This document shows positions 10,251-19,763 of a stretch of DNA of 64,000 nucleotides, one piece after another (the first letter of the stretch is position 1; each line of letters opens with the position of its first letter). This DNA is from Microcaldota archaeon. GTDB taxonomy: Archaea; Micrarchaeota; Micrarchaeia; Micrarchaeales; CABMGC01. Below the pieces are notes generated by a model that was not told where the DNA came from, searched no databases, and worked only from the letters and a program-made list of their open reading frames with translations. The DNA is taken from contig JAGWHD010000001.1 of the NCBI GenBank assembly GCA_028866995.1, positions 247,218 to 311,217 of the forward strand, given 5' to 3'. Both the position numbers and the translations under genes were made by a program.

Positions 10251-10796
10251 ATGAACATATTCGAGAGGTTACTACTTTCAAGGGAGGTGACCCTGAGAGA
10301 GGGGGAGATTACGCTAGACAATCAGAGAGTGCTGATGTTCCCCGTGAATTTCATAGCCTCTTATACGCTTAAGCTTGCGAATAACGAGGCCGAGGGAAGG
10401 AAGCTGTACGAGATAATGAAAAAAGGCATGTACGACTTCTCCATACCAATAGGCAAGGAGTATGGCCTTTCGTACAAGGACTTTCTTGACAGATGGATAA
10501 AGTACAACGCGTTTGCAGGGTGGGGGATGGTGGAATACAAGGTGATCGACGCAGACGCAGCTCACGGGTTCCTGACCTACAAGAACCTTACGCTGCACCT
10601 GTATCTGAAGAGCAAGGACGTGAGGAAGCATTCCGACAGGCTGCTGGAGGGCATAATAGCGGGGGCGCTGTCCAGCACGTTCAAAGTAGACATAGACGCT
10701 GTTGAAACGCAGTGCGTCTGCTCAGGAAACGATGTGTGCGTATTCCATTGGGGGCCCAAGGACTACCTTAGGAAAGAGTTCCCAGGTCTGATATGA
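10251..10796 (+). CDS. V4R-domain-like protein (copy 1)
   Basis: C-terminal AVETQCVCSGNDVCVF typical of V4R domains; paralogous to next gene. Confidence 0.65.
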   Translation: MNIFERLLLSREVTLREGEITLDNQRVLMFPVNFIASYTLKLANNEAEGRKLYEIMKKGMYDFSIPIGKEYGLSYKDFLDRWIKYNAFAGWGMVEYKVIDADAAHGFLTYKNLTLHLYLKSKDVRKHSDRLLEGIIAGALSSTFKVDIDAVETQCVCSGNDVCVFHWGPKDYLRKEFPGLI

Positions 10797-10812
10797 CAGG
10801 TGTTTGCAAATG

Positions 10813-11358
10813 AATTTCTTTGAAATGCTGATAATGAGCAGGAAGATGGCGTTCCAGGACGGAACGGTTACCCTGTACGGGGAAAACGTGCTCATCTTCC
10901 CCGCTCCGAGCATAATAAAGTACATATGCCTGACAGGCACAGACCCTAAGAACGCGAAGGAGCTGTACCACATGGCAAAGGAATCTATCCTCGAACGCAG
11001 GGGCAACATCAACAGCACCGGCAATTCGGAGGCTGATGTCTCTTGGGTGATAGATACGGTGAACCTGTATGGGCTTGGCAAGCTGCATTACCAGGAAACC
11101 GCAGGCACGGCGCCTGCAGGGATAATAATAGTGGAGAATTCACCTTTCTCGAATAGCCCTGACTGCATGGTCGGTGCACCGATGGACCACATACTGCGTG
11201 GCATACTGGCAGGCATGGCCTCGGCGGTCTTTAACAAGGAACTTGAAGCAGTTGAGACCGAGTGTAGGGTAGTAGGAAGCAGCGTGTGCAAGATTGCGCT
11301 CGATACCAAGGAAAACCTGATGAAGAGGTATCCTGCCATGTACAAAGCGCAGACATGA
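10813..11358 (+). CDS. V4R-domain-like protein (copy 2); start 10804..10813 uncertain
   Basis: MNFFEMLIMSR parallels MNIFERLLLSR of upstream gene; AVETECRVVGSSVCKI. Confidence 0.65.
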   Translation, partial: NFFEMLIMSRKMAFQDGTVTLYGENVLIFPAPSIIKYICLTGTDPKNAKELYHMAKESILERRGNINSTGNSEADVSWVIDTVNLYGLGKLHYQETAGTAPAGIIIVENSPFSNSPDCMVGAPMDHILRGILAGMASAVFNKELEAVETECRVVGSSVCKIALDTKENLMKRYPAMYKAQT

Positions 11359-11371
11359 TGCGGATCCTGCG

Positions 11372-12346
11372 CTACCAGGTGTCGACCTTCATCTCATAGG
11401 CCTTCTCTATATACTCCCTTTCCTTAAGGAACCTTTCCATGTCCACGGACTTTATCTCGTTGGCTATCTCCTTTATCAGCTGGTAGTAGTCCTGCCATTC
11501 CCTGATTATCTTCTCCTCGAACCTCGGGTAGCGGCTTTCGCGCTTGAGCAGCTTGTTGAGCTTGAAGGTTATTCCGCCCTCCCTCTGCTTTATGAACTTG
11601 AGGACTGCCTCGCTGGACATATCAGATTCTAGGAGCTCTCTCGGATACGTGCCCAAAAGGTTCCCTATCCTTGCCATTTTCTGGGAGATGTAGTTGAGCT
11701 GCCTCAGCATTCCTAGCTCGGCTTCATTGAAACCTTTGGAGCACATGAGGTCCAGGTCCATCTGGATCATTATCTGCATGCCGTGCGGTATGTAGGCCTC
11801 GTTCTCTATCACGTTTGCTGTCTTCTCGTCCTCGTTCACGAATTTGCTGTACCTAAGGGCGTTGAGCAGCTGCATGACGTCGAAATTGAAGGCCTTCTCG
11901 TACCTCTCGTAGTGGGGGTACTTCTTTATGACCCCCATCAGGTCGTTTTCCCATATGTCTTTGGTCACTTCAAGGTATGATACCTCATTCGCACTCAGCT
12001 TTGACCTGTCTATGTGGCCTGAGTCAAATGGTATCTTCATCAGCTCGTCGAACAGCTTGAAGTTGCGGGTATCCGCGTTGTCAACGAGGTCGTCAAGCAG
12101 GACCTCCCACAGCGCGAATTCGGTCTTTATGATTGCGAGCGAGCCCAGGTATTGGGGTTCTACTGTCGATAGGCTGCAGTTCTCAAGGACGCGCAGGGTC
12201 CAGTCGAACATGCTCACATCCCTTCTGCCTATCCTTGCATACTTGTCTACAGTAGTCGACATCTGTTTTATGAGCTCCTCGTGCTTCGCCACGGTCTCCG
12301 GTCGTAGTACAGTCGAAGGAAAGCCCTCATCAGGATATCGTTTCAT
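11372..12346 (-). CDS. Class I terpene synthase-like protein
   Basis: DDLVD (DDxxD) and RIGNLLGTYPRE, fitting the N...(S/T)...E NSE triad, about 140 aa apart; 324 aa from ATG 12346. Confidence 0.6.
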   Translation of the reverse strand: MKRYPDEGFPSTVLRPETVAKHEELIKQMSTTVDKYARIGRRDVSMFDWTLRVLENCSLSTVEPQYLGSLAIIKTEFALWEVLLDDLVDNADTRNFKLFDELMKIPFDSGHIDRSKLSANEVSYLEVTKDIWENDLMGVIKKYPHYERYEKAFNFDVMQLLNALRYSKFVNEDEKTANVIENEAYIPHGMQIMIQMDLDLMCSKGFNEAELGMLRQLNYISQKMARIGNLLGTYPRELLESDMSSEAVLKFIKQREGGITFKLNKLLKRESRYPRFEEKIIREWQDYYQLIKEIANEIKSVDMERFLKEREYIEKAYEMKVDTW

Positions 12347-12467
12347 AGTTCCCACTCCGGTTTGGCAGCTAAGAGCCGCACAATAACGCACCCTCCCATT
12401 CGTATATATTGTATCGTAACACATATAAAAATCATAATCATACTCTATAAAAACACAAGGCGATTAT

Positions 12468-12872
12468 TTGAGGTTCGGGAACCTGTGGAGGGAGATAGTG
12501 CTAGGGATATTCTTCCTTGACGGCATTTACGCGTCGCTGCAGGTCAGCCCTCTCGCGACGGCCTTCGGGATCCTGGACAACAGCACAGCCACCCTGGACC
12601 GTGCGATGGGGCTGCAGGTGCTGAGGACATCTACGATATACCTGTACGTCTCCATCGGCGCTGAGGCGCTGGGGATAGTGATAGGGATCGTCGTTGCCGG
12701 GATCCTCGGGCTCATAGCCATAGCGCTTGCGTACGCGTCAGGGTACATGCTGCTTTCCTATCCGTTGCTGGGCATAGCGCTCTTCGTGCTCTCGGCGATA
12801 CTCCTCTTCGTGGGGCACAGGGGGAAGAGGAAGAGAGCAGAGGAAAGGAGGAAGGCTGCGAAGGGATTGTGA
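12468..12872 (+). CDS. Hypothetical membrane protein (TTG start)
   Basis: 134 aa with 2-4 TM segments and basic C-terminal tail. Confidence 0.55.
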   Translation: MRFGNLWREIVLGIFFLDGIYASLQVSPLATAFGILDNSTATLDRAMGLQVLRTSTIYLYVSIGAEALGIVIGIVVAGILGLIAIALAYASGYMLLSYPLLGIALFVLSAILLFVGHRGKRKRAEERRKAAKGL

Positions 12873-12903
12873 AAACTCTTTAAGCTTTTGGTGAGAGATT
12901 CTC

Positions 12904-13431
12904 TTGATTGCTATGGAGAGGAGAAACGGGATAGCGAGAATGGGGATTGCGGCTCTGGACAGGGTTCTCGGCTTTGAGGATGCTTACGCGCACTGCGACA
13001 TACCCTGCGGCATATACGATCCGCACATGGCGCAGCTTTCGGCGCACACGGTCATAAGGATGATAGACCTGGCAAGCGCGCTCCCTACGGATCCCTCGAA
13101 GATAACGGCCGAGGACAGGGAGAAGTTCGTGAGGTACGTGCATGTCAAGGAGGAGCACGCGGCAACGGTCAAGGACGAGGTCAGGATAATATGGGGGGAC
13201 TACTTCAAGCCAGAGCACATAAAGGCGCACCCAGAGCTGCACGAGCTGGTCTGGAACATAATGAAAGGGGGATCCAAGGCGAAGCAGACGCTCGACATCA
13301 AGGCAGCGGAGGAGCTTCTGGAGAACGTGCAGAGGTTCGCCGAGATATTCTGGGAGACGAAGAACGTCAAGACCAAGAGGGCCAAGTCCTTCTACCCGAC
13401 AGAGAGGACATTCGTGTATCCGCAGGTATAG
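12904..13431 (+). CDS. sodN: Nickel-type superoxide dismutase
   Basis: HCDIPCGIYDPHMAQ Ni-hook (HCxxPCxxY) after a 20-30 aa leader ending AYA. Confidence 0.93.
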   Translation: MIAMERRNGIARMGIAALDRVLGFEDAYAHCDIPCGIYDPHMAQLSAHTVIRMIDLASALPTDPSKITAEDREKFVRYVHVKEEHAATVKDEVRIIWGDYFKPEHIKAHPELHELVWNIMKGGSKAKQTLDIKAAEELLENVQRFAEIFWETKNVKTKRAKSFYPTERTFVYPQV

Positions 13432-13433
13432 GC

Positions 13434-13718
13434 GTGCTCCCGATAAAGATATACAGGGTAAGGAGCAGGAGCATGGAGCCGGCATTGCGCGAGGGCGACT
13501 ACGTGATAGTTAGGGCATGGAGGGGCGGTATCAAGGATGGCGATGTTGTGATACTGAGGCATCCGCTGAAAAACATGTCCTTGGTGAAAAGGGTTAAATG
13601 GATTGACAGCAAGAGCGTGTATGCGGTCGGTGACAACGGCGCTGAGAGCGAGGACAGCAGGACATTGGGACCGTTTGACGTCAGCAGCATAATGGGCAAG
13701 GTGCTCTTCTCTGTATGA
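13434..13718 (+). CDS. sodX: Ni-SOD maturation protease, S26 signal-peptidase-like (GTG start)
   Basis: VRSRSMEPALREGDYVIV and LVKRVK S26 boxes; GTG 3 nt after sodN stop. Confidence 0.88.
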   Translation: MLPIKIYRVRSRSMEPALREGDYVIVRAWRGGIKDGDVVILRHPLKNMSLVKRVKWIDSKSVYAVGDNGAESEDSRTLGPFDVSSIMGKVLFSV

Positions 13719-13736
13719 CGCTTTGTAGATGATGGC

Positions 13737-14906
13737 ATGCATGGAATAGAATGGGAGCTCAGGTTCCTTAAGGAGATGGTAGCGATGCCGACTGTTGCTG
13801 GGGATGACGATGCTTACAGGAGGATGGAGAAGTTCCTAGTATCTGCATGCAGGAGGTTGGGCGGCAAGGTCAAGGTAATAGACCCCATGAGGGATGGCAA
13901 GTCGAAGGTGCCGAAGCCGAACATCATAGCGGATTTCGACTACGGCAAGGACAAGACGGTTGTGCTCAACTGCCATTACGACGTCGTGCCTTCAGGCGAC
14001 GGATGGAGGAGCAACCCGTTCAGGATGCTTACTAAAAGCGGCAAGGTATACGGCAGGGGCACGTGCGATGACAAGGGGCCTTTGGCGCTGTCTGTGGGGC
14101 TTGTCCGCGAGATGAACTCGGCAAAGAGGCGCAACTACAACATCAGGCTCATGCTTACATGCGACGAGGAGGTCGGGAGCGAGCTCGGCCTCAAGTACGT
14201 GATAGGCAGGACAAGGGTCAAGGACATAGACCTCGCGATAGTCATGGACGCGCACAGGGTGCCGATAGCGGGATGCAGCGGCGTGGTCCAGGGAAGGTTC
14301 ATGATAAAAGGGCTGCAGTGGCACGCAGGAGAGGACTGGAGGGGCAGGAACGCGATACTTGACGGGATGAGGTTCATAGGCGCGATGCAGGGATTCAAGA
14401 GGATAAGGGCAAGGCACCTTTCGAGGCTCGAGCTGTCAGAGACCGATGCGCCGTACAGGAAGGTGTTCGGGAGGTTCAACATAACCAAGGTCAAGAGCGG
14501 CCATGCGCCGAACGTGATGCCGGGGGAGTTCGAGGCAACGTTCGACATGAGGCTCATACCGGAAGAGGATCCGGATGCAGCGATAGGGGAGCTGAAGCGG
14601 TACGTGAAGAAGGTCGAGAACAGGACAGGGATAAAGGTCCCGTTTGAGATAACGATGAAGTCGAGCGGTTATTCCACAGACCTCAAGAACGGGCTTGTCA
14701 GGAAATTCATAAAGGCTGACAACGCCAGCAAGGCCTATGGCACGTGGGGAGGGCTTGACGGCAGGTTCTTCGCCGAGAAGAGAATACCGACGATTGCCTA
14801 CGGCATACCGTTGGGCAACAGCACAGACCATGCGGCCAACGAGTACGTGGTGCTGAAGGACATGCAGAAGGCGAAGGAGACTCTAGTGCGCTTCGCTATG
14901 GGCTAG
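13737..14906 (+). CDS. M20-family metallopeptidase/deacylase
   Basis: VLNCHYDVVPSGDGW, GRGTCDDKGP, LTCDEEVGSE. Confidence 0.9.
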   Translation: MHGIEWELRFLKEMVAMPTVAGDDDAYRRMEKFLVSACRRLGGKVKVIDPMRDGKSKVPKPNIIADFDYGKDKTVVLNCHYDVVPSGDGWRSNPFRMLTKSGKVYGRGTCDDKGPLALSVGLVREMNSAKRRNYNIRLMLTCDEEVGSELGLKYVIGRTRVKDIDLAIVMDAHRVPIAGCSGVVQGRFMIKGLQWHAGEDWRGRNAILDGMRFIGAMQGFKRIRARHLSRLELSETDAPYRKVFGRFNITKVKSGHAPNVMPGEFEATFDMRLIPEEDPDAAIGELKRYVKKVENRTGIKVPFEITMKSSGYSTDLKNGLVRKFIKADNASKAYGTWGGLDGRFFAEKRIPTIAYGIPLGNSTDHAANEYVVLKDMQKAKETLVRFAMG

Positions 14907-14930
14907 CATCAAACAAGGTTCGGAGAGGGA

Positions 14931-16214
14931 TTATCTCTTGACCTTTCTCTGCGAGTTTATGTGGGCCTGCAGATCGTCCCTGAGGCCAGGCATGTTGCGC
15001 TTTACCTCGTGGAGCAGCACCTTCTTTGCCCTTACAGCCGTATCCTCGGCAAGGTCTATCCACTTCTTGCCCTGGCCGTTCCTGAAGTAAGCCCTGAGCT
15101 CGTCGGCCTCATCCCCTTCTATCGCGCCGAACTGCCTCCTCCTCTCAGCGAGGTCATGCAGGCCTCTGTCCTTGCCCTGGAATCCTATCATCTCTATCAG
15201 GTACTCGGCGCGCTCCTCAAGGTGGCCCCTGCCCTCTATGCCGGGGAGCACGAAGATCGCAGGATTAACACCGGGCATCTTCTCTATCACGCCGTTCCTG
15301 ACGAATGAGTATTTCACGTTGGTGCTGACGGCTTCGAGGCCTATCACAAGGGGTATAAGGTCGAAGATCACGTTCTTCCCTTCTGCTGTCACCACATGCC
15401 TAGGTATGCTGCCCTCGATCAGCCAGTTCTCAAGGTTCGTGTTTCCGAGGCCGTCAACGAAGTTGTCGATATCTGCCCTGTCCCTTATTATAGTGACACC
15501 TACCGCCCTTCCGCCGACCTTGTCGGGCTTGGCTACCACTGTGCCGTGCTGCTCGAGCATCGCGGCCAGCTTCTCCCTTACAATTGAATGCTCCTCCCTG
15601 TCGTTGATGACTATGTGGTCGGGAACGTTAAGGCCAGCTGCCTTCATCTTCCCGTAGAGGCCGGACTTGGTCATGAGCGTGTTTAGCTGCATGTTCGCGG
15701 GGCACCAGCACGCTGTGGGCCAGTTGACCCACGAGCCGGTGAGCGTAGGCTCCAGCTCGGGGGTGTTGTTCATTATCCTGAACAGCTTCCTGAGGTCTGA
15801 GTCAAGCTTCTCCCTGTTGCTCATGGCCTCGAAGTCCCTGTAGTAGAATATCTGCGTAGGCTCGTTCCTGAAGGTGAAGGCGCCCTTGTTCACGTCCATG
15901 CCCCCAAGGCCGTAAGCGACCGTTGTCTCTTCGGCACCGGCCAGCCCCACAAGGTACTTCAGCGTAAGGTCGTATATTGTCCCGAAGTTCAGCTCCGGCC
16001 AGGAGGTGCTTCCAGCTATGTGGACTCTCTGCCCTCCCAGGAGCGCCTGGGTCTCCCTCACGAACGCGGCCTCGACTGCCTCCCTCTTGTTGAGGAGGTG
16101 CACCGAATAGCCCTCCTGGAACCTGTTGAAGTCAACAACGTACGCCTTGCCATCTGCTCCTATTACAACATCGACGCTGGCCTGAAGCAGCGCGTTTGAG
16201 GGTATGTCCACCAT
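14931..16214 (-). CDS. ATP-grasp-like protein
   Basis: KMKAAGLNVPDHIVI...GTVVAKPDKVGGRAVGV...NWLIEGSIP order. Confidence 0.5.
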   Translation of the reverse strand: MVDIPSNALLQASVDVVIGADGKAYVVDFNRFQEGYSVHLLNKREAVEAAFVRETQALLGGQRVHIAGSTSWPELNFGTIYDLTLKYLVGLAGAEETTVAYGLGGMDVNKGAFTFRNEPTQIFYYRDFEAMSNREKLDSDLRKLFRIMNNTPELEPTLTGSWVNWPTACWCPANMQLNTLMTKSGLYGKMKAAGLNVPDHIVINDREEHSIVREKLAAMLEQHGTVVAKPDKVGGRAVGVTIIRDRADIDNFVDGLGNTNLENWLIEGSIPRHVVTAEGKNVIFDLIPLVIGLEAVSTNVKYSFVRNGVIEKMPGVNPAIFVLPGIEGRGHLEERAEYLIEMIGFQGKDRGLHDLAERRRQFGAIEGDEADELRAYFRNGQGKKWIDLAEDTAVRAKKVLLHEVKRNMPGLRDDLQAHINSQRKVKR

Positions 16215-16365
16215 CGTCTCACTCTACATATAAGTGCAGGGATGTGGAAATGGCTCATATATAAAGCATTTGTATGGCACATGGCTTATGACGATTAAGC
16301 CTTTAAGGCGCGCCAATTAGATATTTTTATATACTTTAACTGAACATTAGAAAGCACGTGTTTTC

Positions 16366-16893
16366 ATGAAGCTAAGACCCGCACGCTCAGTCAGGAGCAT
16401 ACACAGCCAGGCATGGGCCAGGTACTCGGTGAAGAAGCCGAAGAAGAACTACATCAAGGCGCTTCCGCACACCAGCCTATTGATATTCAACATGGGAGTG
16501 GAGAAGCCGACATACGACCTCAAGCTCACCCTTGACTCGCACCAGTACGTGCAGATCAGGAGCAACGCCCTTGAATCCGCAAGGCAGGTTGCTAACAAGT
16601 TCCTCGAGAAGAGCCTTGCCACTGACTACTCCTTCAGGATACTCACCTACCCGCACAACGTCATACGCGAGAAGAAGAGGGCGACAGGCGCAGGAGCGGA
16701 CAGGATCTCGCAGGGTATGAGCCTCTCCTTCGGGAGCCCTTCATCGCTCGCAGCGAGGATAAAGGCGGGCCAGTCGGTCCTCATGGTAAAGACCCTGAGC
16801 GCCAACAGGAAGGTAGCTGAAGAGGCGCTGCACAGGGCCGCATCGAAGCTCTCAGGCACCTATTCGATAGTAAAGACGCCGATAGCGCGCTGA
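16366..16893 (+). CDS. rpl10e: 50S ribosomal protein L10e (L16 family)
   Basis: MKLRPARSVR...LRILTYPHNVIREKKRATGAGADRIS-type sequence. Confidence 0.92.
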   Translation: MKLRPARSVRSIHSQAWARYSVKKPKKNYIKALPHTSLLIFNMGVEKPTYDLKLTLDSHQYVQIRSNALESARQVANKFLEKSLATDYSFRILTYPHNVIREKKRATGAGADRISQGMSLSFGSPSSLAARIKAGQSVLMVKTLSANRKVAEEALHRAASKLSGTYSIVKTPIAR

Positions 16894-16909
16894 TGGCTGC
16901 TGAAGCGCC

Positions 16910-17434
16910 TTACTGCATCTCCTCGTACGCCTCTGTTACCCTGTTTATGCTGATGACAAGCCAGGGCGAGAACTTCTTAGGGTCCTTTGATATCTCCTTC
17001 TTCAGCTCCGGCAGGCTTATCCACTTCCAGTCACCCACCTCCTTGGGATCGGGCTTCGGCTCCTTGTCGTAGAAGCCGAAGAATACATGGTCGTACTCGT
17101 GCTCAGTGAGCCCCTCGCCCACATCTGCCCTGTACGTGAAATGGAATGCCTCCTTGAGGTTGCAGTCGAAGCCCATCTCCTCCTTGAGCCTCCTCCTTGC
17201 AGCTGTTATCGTAGCCTCGTTCGGGTACGGGTGGGAGCAGCAGGTGTTGCTCCATATGTTCTTTGCGCTGTGCTTGGTCTCTGCCCTCTTCTGCAGCATG
17301 GTCTCGCCCTTGCTGTTGAAGACAAATACAGAGAATGCGCGATGGAGCCTGCCACCGTTCTGGTGCGCCTTGATCTTCTCCTCCGTGCCTATCTGGTTGT
17401 CGTTCTCGTCTACAAGTATGACGTTTGTGACCAT
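16910..17434 (-). CDS. idi: Isopentenyl-diphosphate delta-isomerase type 1
   Basis: NIWSNTCCSHPYPNE, RRLKEEMGFDC Nudix box, EHEYDHVFFG. Confidence 0.93.
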   Translation of the reverse strand: MVTNVILVDENDNQIGTEEKIKAHQNGGRLHRAFSVFVFNSKGETMLQKRAETKHSAKNIWSNTCCSHPYPNEATITAARRRLKEEMGFDCNLKEAFHFTYRADVGEGLTEHEYDHVFFGFYDKEPKPDPKEVGDWKWISLPELKKEISKDPKKFSPWLVISINRVTEAYEEMQ

Positions 17435-17504
17435 GTTTAGATATTCCAAGAAAAGCATAAATAGGTGCCATGGGCATACGTTGTATATCTAATGCTTGAT
17501 CAAC

Positions 17505-18431
17505 ATGCGGATACTGCTGCAGTTCCCAGAAGGCCTTAAGCAGAGGGCCCTGGAGCACGCCAAGAGGCTCGAGGCCGAGGGAAACGAGGTCTTCATATCG
17601 GCTTCGCCTACCTTCGGCGCCTGCGATTTGGCGATAGACGAGGCCAAGAACATAAAGGCTGACAAGCTTGTGCATTTCGGCCATGCGGAGTTCCACAAGG
17701 TCGATTTCAACGTCGAGTACATAGAATACAACACTGATGCGCCGCTTGACATGCTCAACGAGTCGCTCAAGCAACTCGAGGAGTACAAGACCATAGGCAT
17801 TGTGACCACGATACAGCAGATAAGGCAGCTTGACGACATAAAGGCCTTCTACGAGCGCAACGGCAAGACAGTAATCATAGGGAAGCCGTATGGTTTCGCC
17901 AAGAGGCGGGGGCAGATACTTGGCTGCGACATAGGCAGCGCGGCCACGATAGACAGGAACGTGGACGCGTTTGTCTATTTCGGCGGAGGGCTGTTCCATC
18001 CCCTGGGGGCGCTCCTCAGCACGACCAAGCCTTTCCTGGTCGTCGAGCCTTATACGATGAAGGTGGAGTTCATAGACAGGTACAGAGACATATACAGGAA
18101 GAGGAGCAGGGGCAAGATACTGGGTTCCGTTGATGCGAGCAACTTCGGCATACTTGTAAGCACCAAGAACGGCCAGTTCAACATGAACCTGGCGAAGATA
18201 ATCAAGGAGAAGATAGAGGGGCTAGGATTGAAGGCCGCGATACTCGTCTCGAACAACATAGACTTCGACTCTGTCAACAACATGATGGAGTTCGACGCGT
18301 TCGTCAACACCGCATGCCCAAGGATAGCGATAGATGACATAGACAGGCTGAGGAAGCCGCTGCTGAGCGCCAACGAGCTGATGGAAGTGCTCAGGATAAA
18401 GAAGGAGCAGAAGGCGATGGCGGCGCGCTAA
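17505..18431 (+). CDS. dph2: Diphthamide biosynthesis enzyme Dph2
   Basis: LLQFPEGLKQRALE, PTFGACDLA, VNTACPRIAIDD. Confidence 0.92.
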   Translation: MRILLQFPEGLKQRALEHAKRLEAEGNEVFISASPTFGACDLAIDEAKNIKADKLVHFGHAEFHKVDFNVEYIEYNTDAPLDMLNESLKQLEEYKTIGIVTTIQQIRQLDDIKAFYERNGKTVIIGKPYGFAKRRGQILGCDIGSAATIDRNVDAFVYFGGGLFHPLGALLSTTKPFLVVEPYTMKVEFIDRYRDIYRKRSRGKILGSVDASNFGILVSTKNGQFNMNLAKIIKEKIEGLGLKAAILVSNNIDFDSVNNMMEFDAFVNTACPRIAIDDIDRLRKPLLSANELMEVLRIKKEQKAMAAR

Positions 18432-18516
18432 GGCGCGAAGCCACGGCTAATCCTTTTGAAAAATAAAGAAAAAGAGGTAAGGGCAGAGGCCCTTACGAAC
18501 CAAGGCCCTATGGGCT

Positions 18517-19098
18517 TTAAGTTACCTTTATCGAGATTGTCGCGACCTTGACAGCCGTTGAGGCTGCAGCGGTAGCAGATGACACGCTGTAGTTCATCCA
18601 GAGGTATCCGGAGTACGCCGTTCCCAGCGCGTTCGTCGCGACCTGGCTCGTAGTCATGTCTATCGTCACTACAGTTGTGCCTCCCGTAACCAGTGAGGTT
18701 ATCCCTGAAGGGCTTCCATAAACACCAGTTGCGCCGCTGTTGGTCGTTATCATTCCGTTATATCCGTTTATCGTTGTCGGGAATCCTGCCGAGCTGAGCG
18801 CCGAGCTCTGCGGGGCTGCCCCTATTATAACGTTATACACTGTTGATCCGGTGTTCTGCCCGAATGTGAACTGCAGCTGCGCGACAGTCGTTGACGTTCC
18901 TCCAGAGGAGAGCACGTGCGTCAGCACGGGGCTTGAGCACTGGTAGCCTGAGAAGGCTATGCATGCAGTTGGTGTGAATCCGCCGCTGAACAGTCCGAGA
19001 CTGAAGAGCGATACCATTACTATGGCTATGACCAGGATCGCCCATCCATAAGTCATCAGGTATTCCATTGCGCTTTGCAGCTTTAGTATTCTGGCCAT
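18517..19098 (-). CDS. Type IV pilin-like protein with class III signal peptide
   Basis: MARILKLQSAMEYLMTYGWAILVIAIVMVSLFSLG N-terminus. Confidence 0.75.
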   Translation of the reverse strand: MARILKLQSAMEYLMTYGWAILVIAIVMVSLFSLGLFSGGFTPTACIAFSGYQCSSPVLTHVLSSGGTSTTVAQLQFTFGQNTGSTVYNVIIGAAPQSSALSSAGFPTTINGYNGMITTNSGATGVYGSPSGITSLVTGGTTVVTIDMTTSQVATNALGTAYSGYLWMNYSVSSATAAASTAVKVATISIKVT

Positions 19099-19187
19099 TT
19101 TGTCTACCTTTACTCTAAATCTTAAAGGGTAAAGTATTTAAAGGTGTTTTAGGCAGTCGGCGCAGGCGCCGTTGGGAACTGAGGTTC

Positions 19188-19763
19188 TTAAGCCTTGCCT
19201 ATCGCCCTTGCCTCAAGGTAGAGGATCTCGTTTATGGTGCCCTCTATCTGGATCCTTGCGCTGTCCTGCTTGCGCCTGAAGTCTGGCAGGATCGAGCTCG
19301 CGAAGCGCATGTGGAGCGTCGAATCGTATATGTCCAGCATGAATGCGTAATAGGCCTTGGCATCGTTGAGGTCGCTCTTCCTCAAGGCCTCGAATGCCTC
19401 CCTCTTGAGCTCCCCGACCACGTCCATGAGTCCTAGTATGTATGGGGCCGCCTCTTCGCCCAGCGACCCAGCATCAGGTATCCTCCTGCTCGCTATTATG
19501 CTCTCAAGCGCCTTAGCTTCGACGTACTCCTGGTGCGCCTGCAGCGTGTAGTACTCAAGGCCCTTCTCCACGGCCTTTAGCGCCTTCCTGTTTGCCTCTA
19601 GCTTCTGGAAGAGCGACTTCGCCCCCTTCAAGTCCCTCGCGTGCAGCAGAGTTATCGCCTTGCCCGCGTTCCTTATGAGCTCCCTTGAGAGCTGCAGCGC
19701 CCTGTCTCTTTTCGTCTCGATCTCGAGAAGCCTCTTCTCCATCCTGTCCATGTCAGGTATCAT
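19188..19763 (-). CDS. Translin family protein
   Basis: All-helical; QEYVEA, GLMDVVGELKREA, LPDFRRKQDSARIQIEG. Confidence 0.8.
   Translation of the reverse strand: MIPDMDRMEKRLLEIETKRDRALQLSRELIRNAGKAITLLHARDLKGAKSLFQKLEANRKALKAVEKGLEYYTLQAHQEYVEAKALESIIASRRIPDAGSLGEEAAPYILGLMDVVGELKREAFEALRKSDLNDAKAYYAFMLDIYDSTLHMRFASSILPDFRRKQDSARIQIEGTINEILYLEARAIGKA

Noticed and set aside
9706-10281. 191-aa minus-strand ORF
   Set aside because: Antisense to the KaiC-like gene
17103-17999. 298-aa minus-strand ORF
   Set aside because: Shadow of dph2 and idi in other frames; low-complexity, motif-free translation
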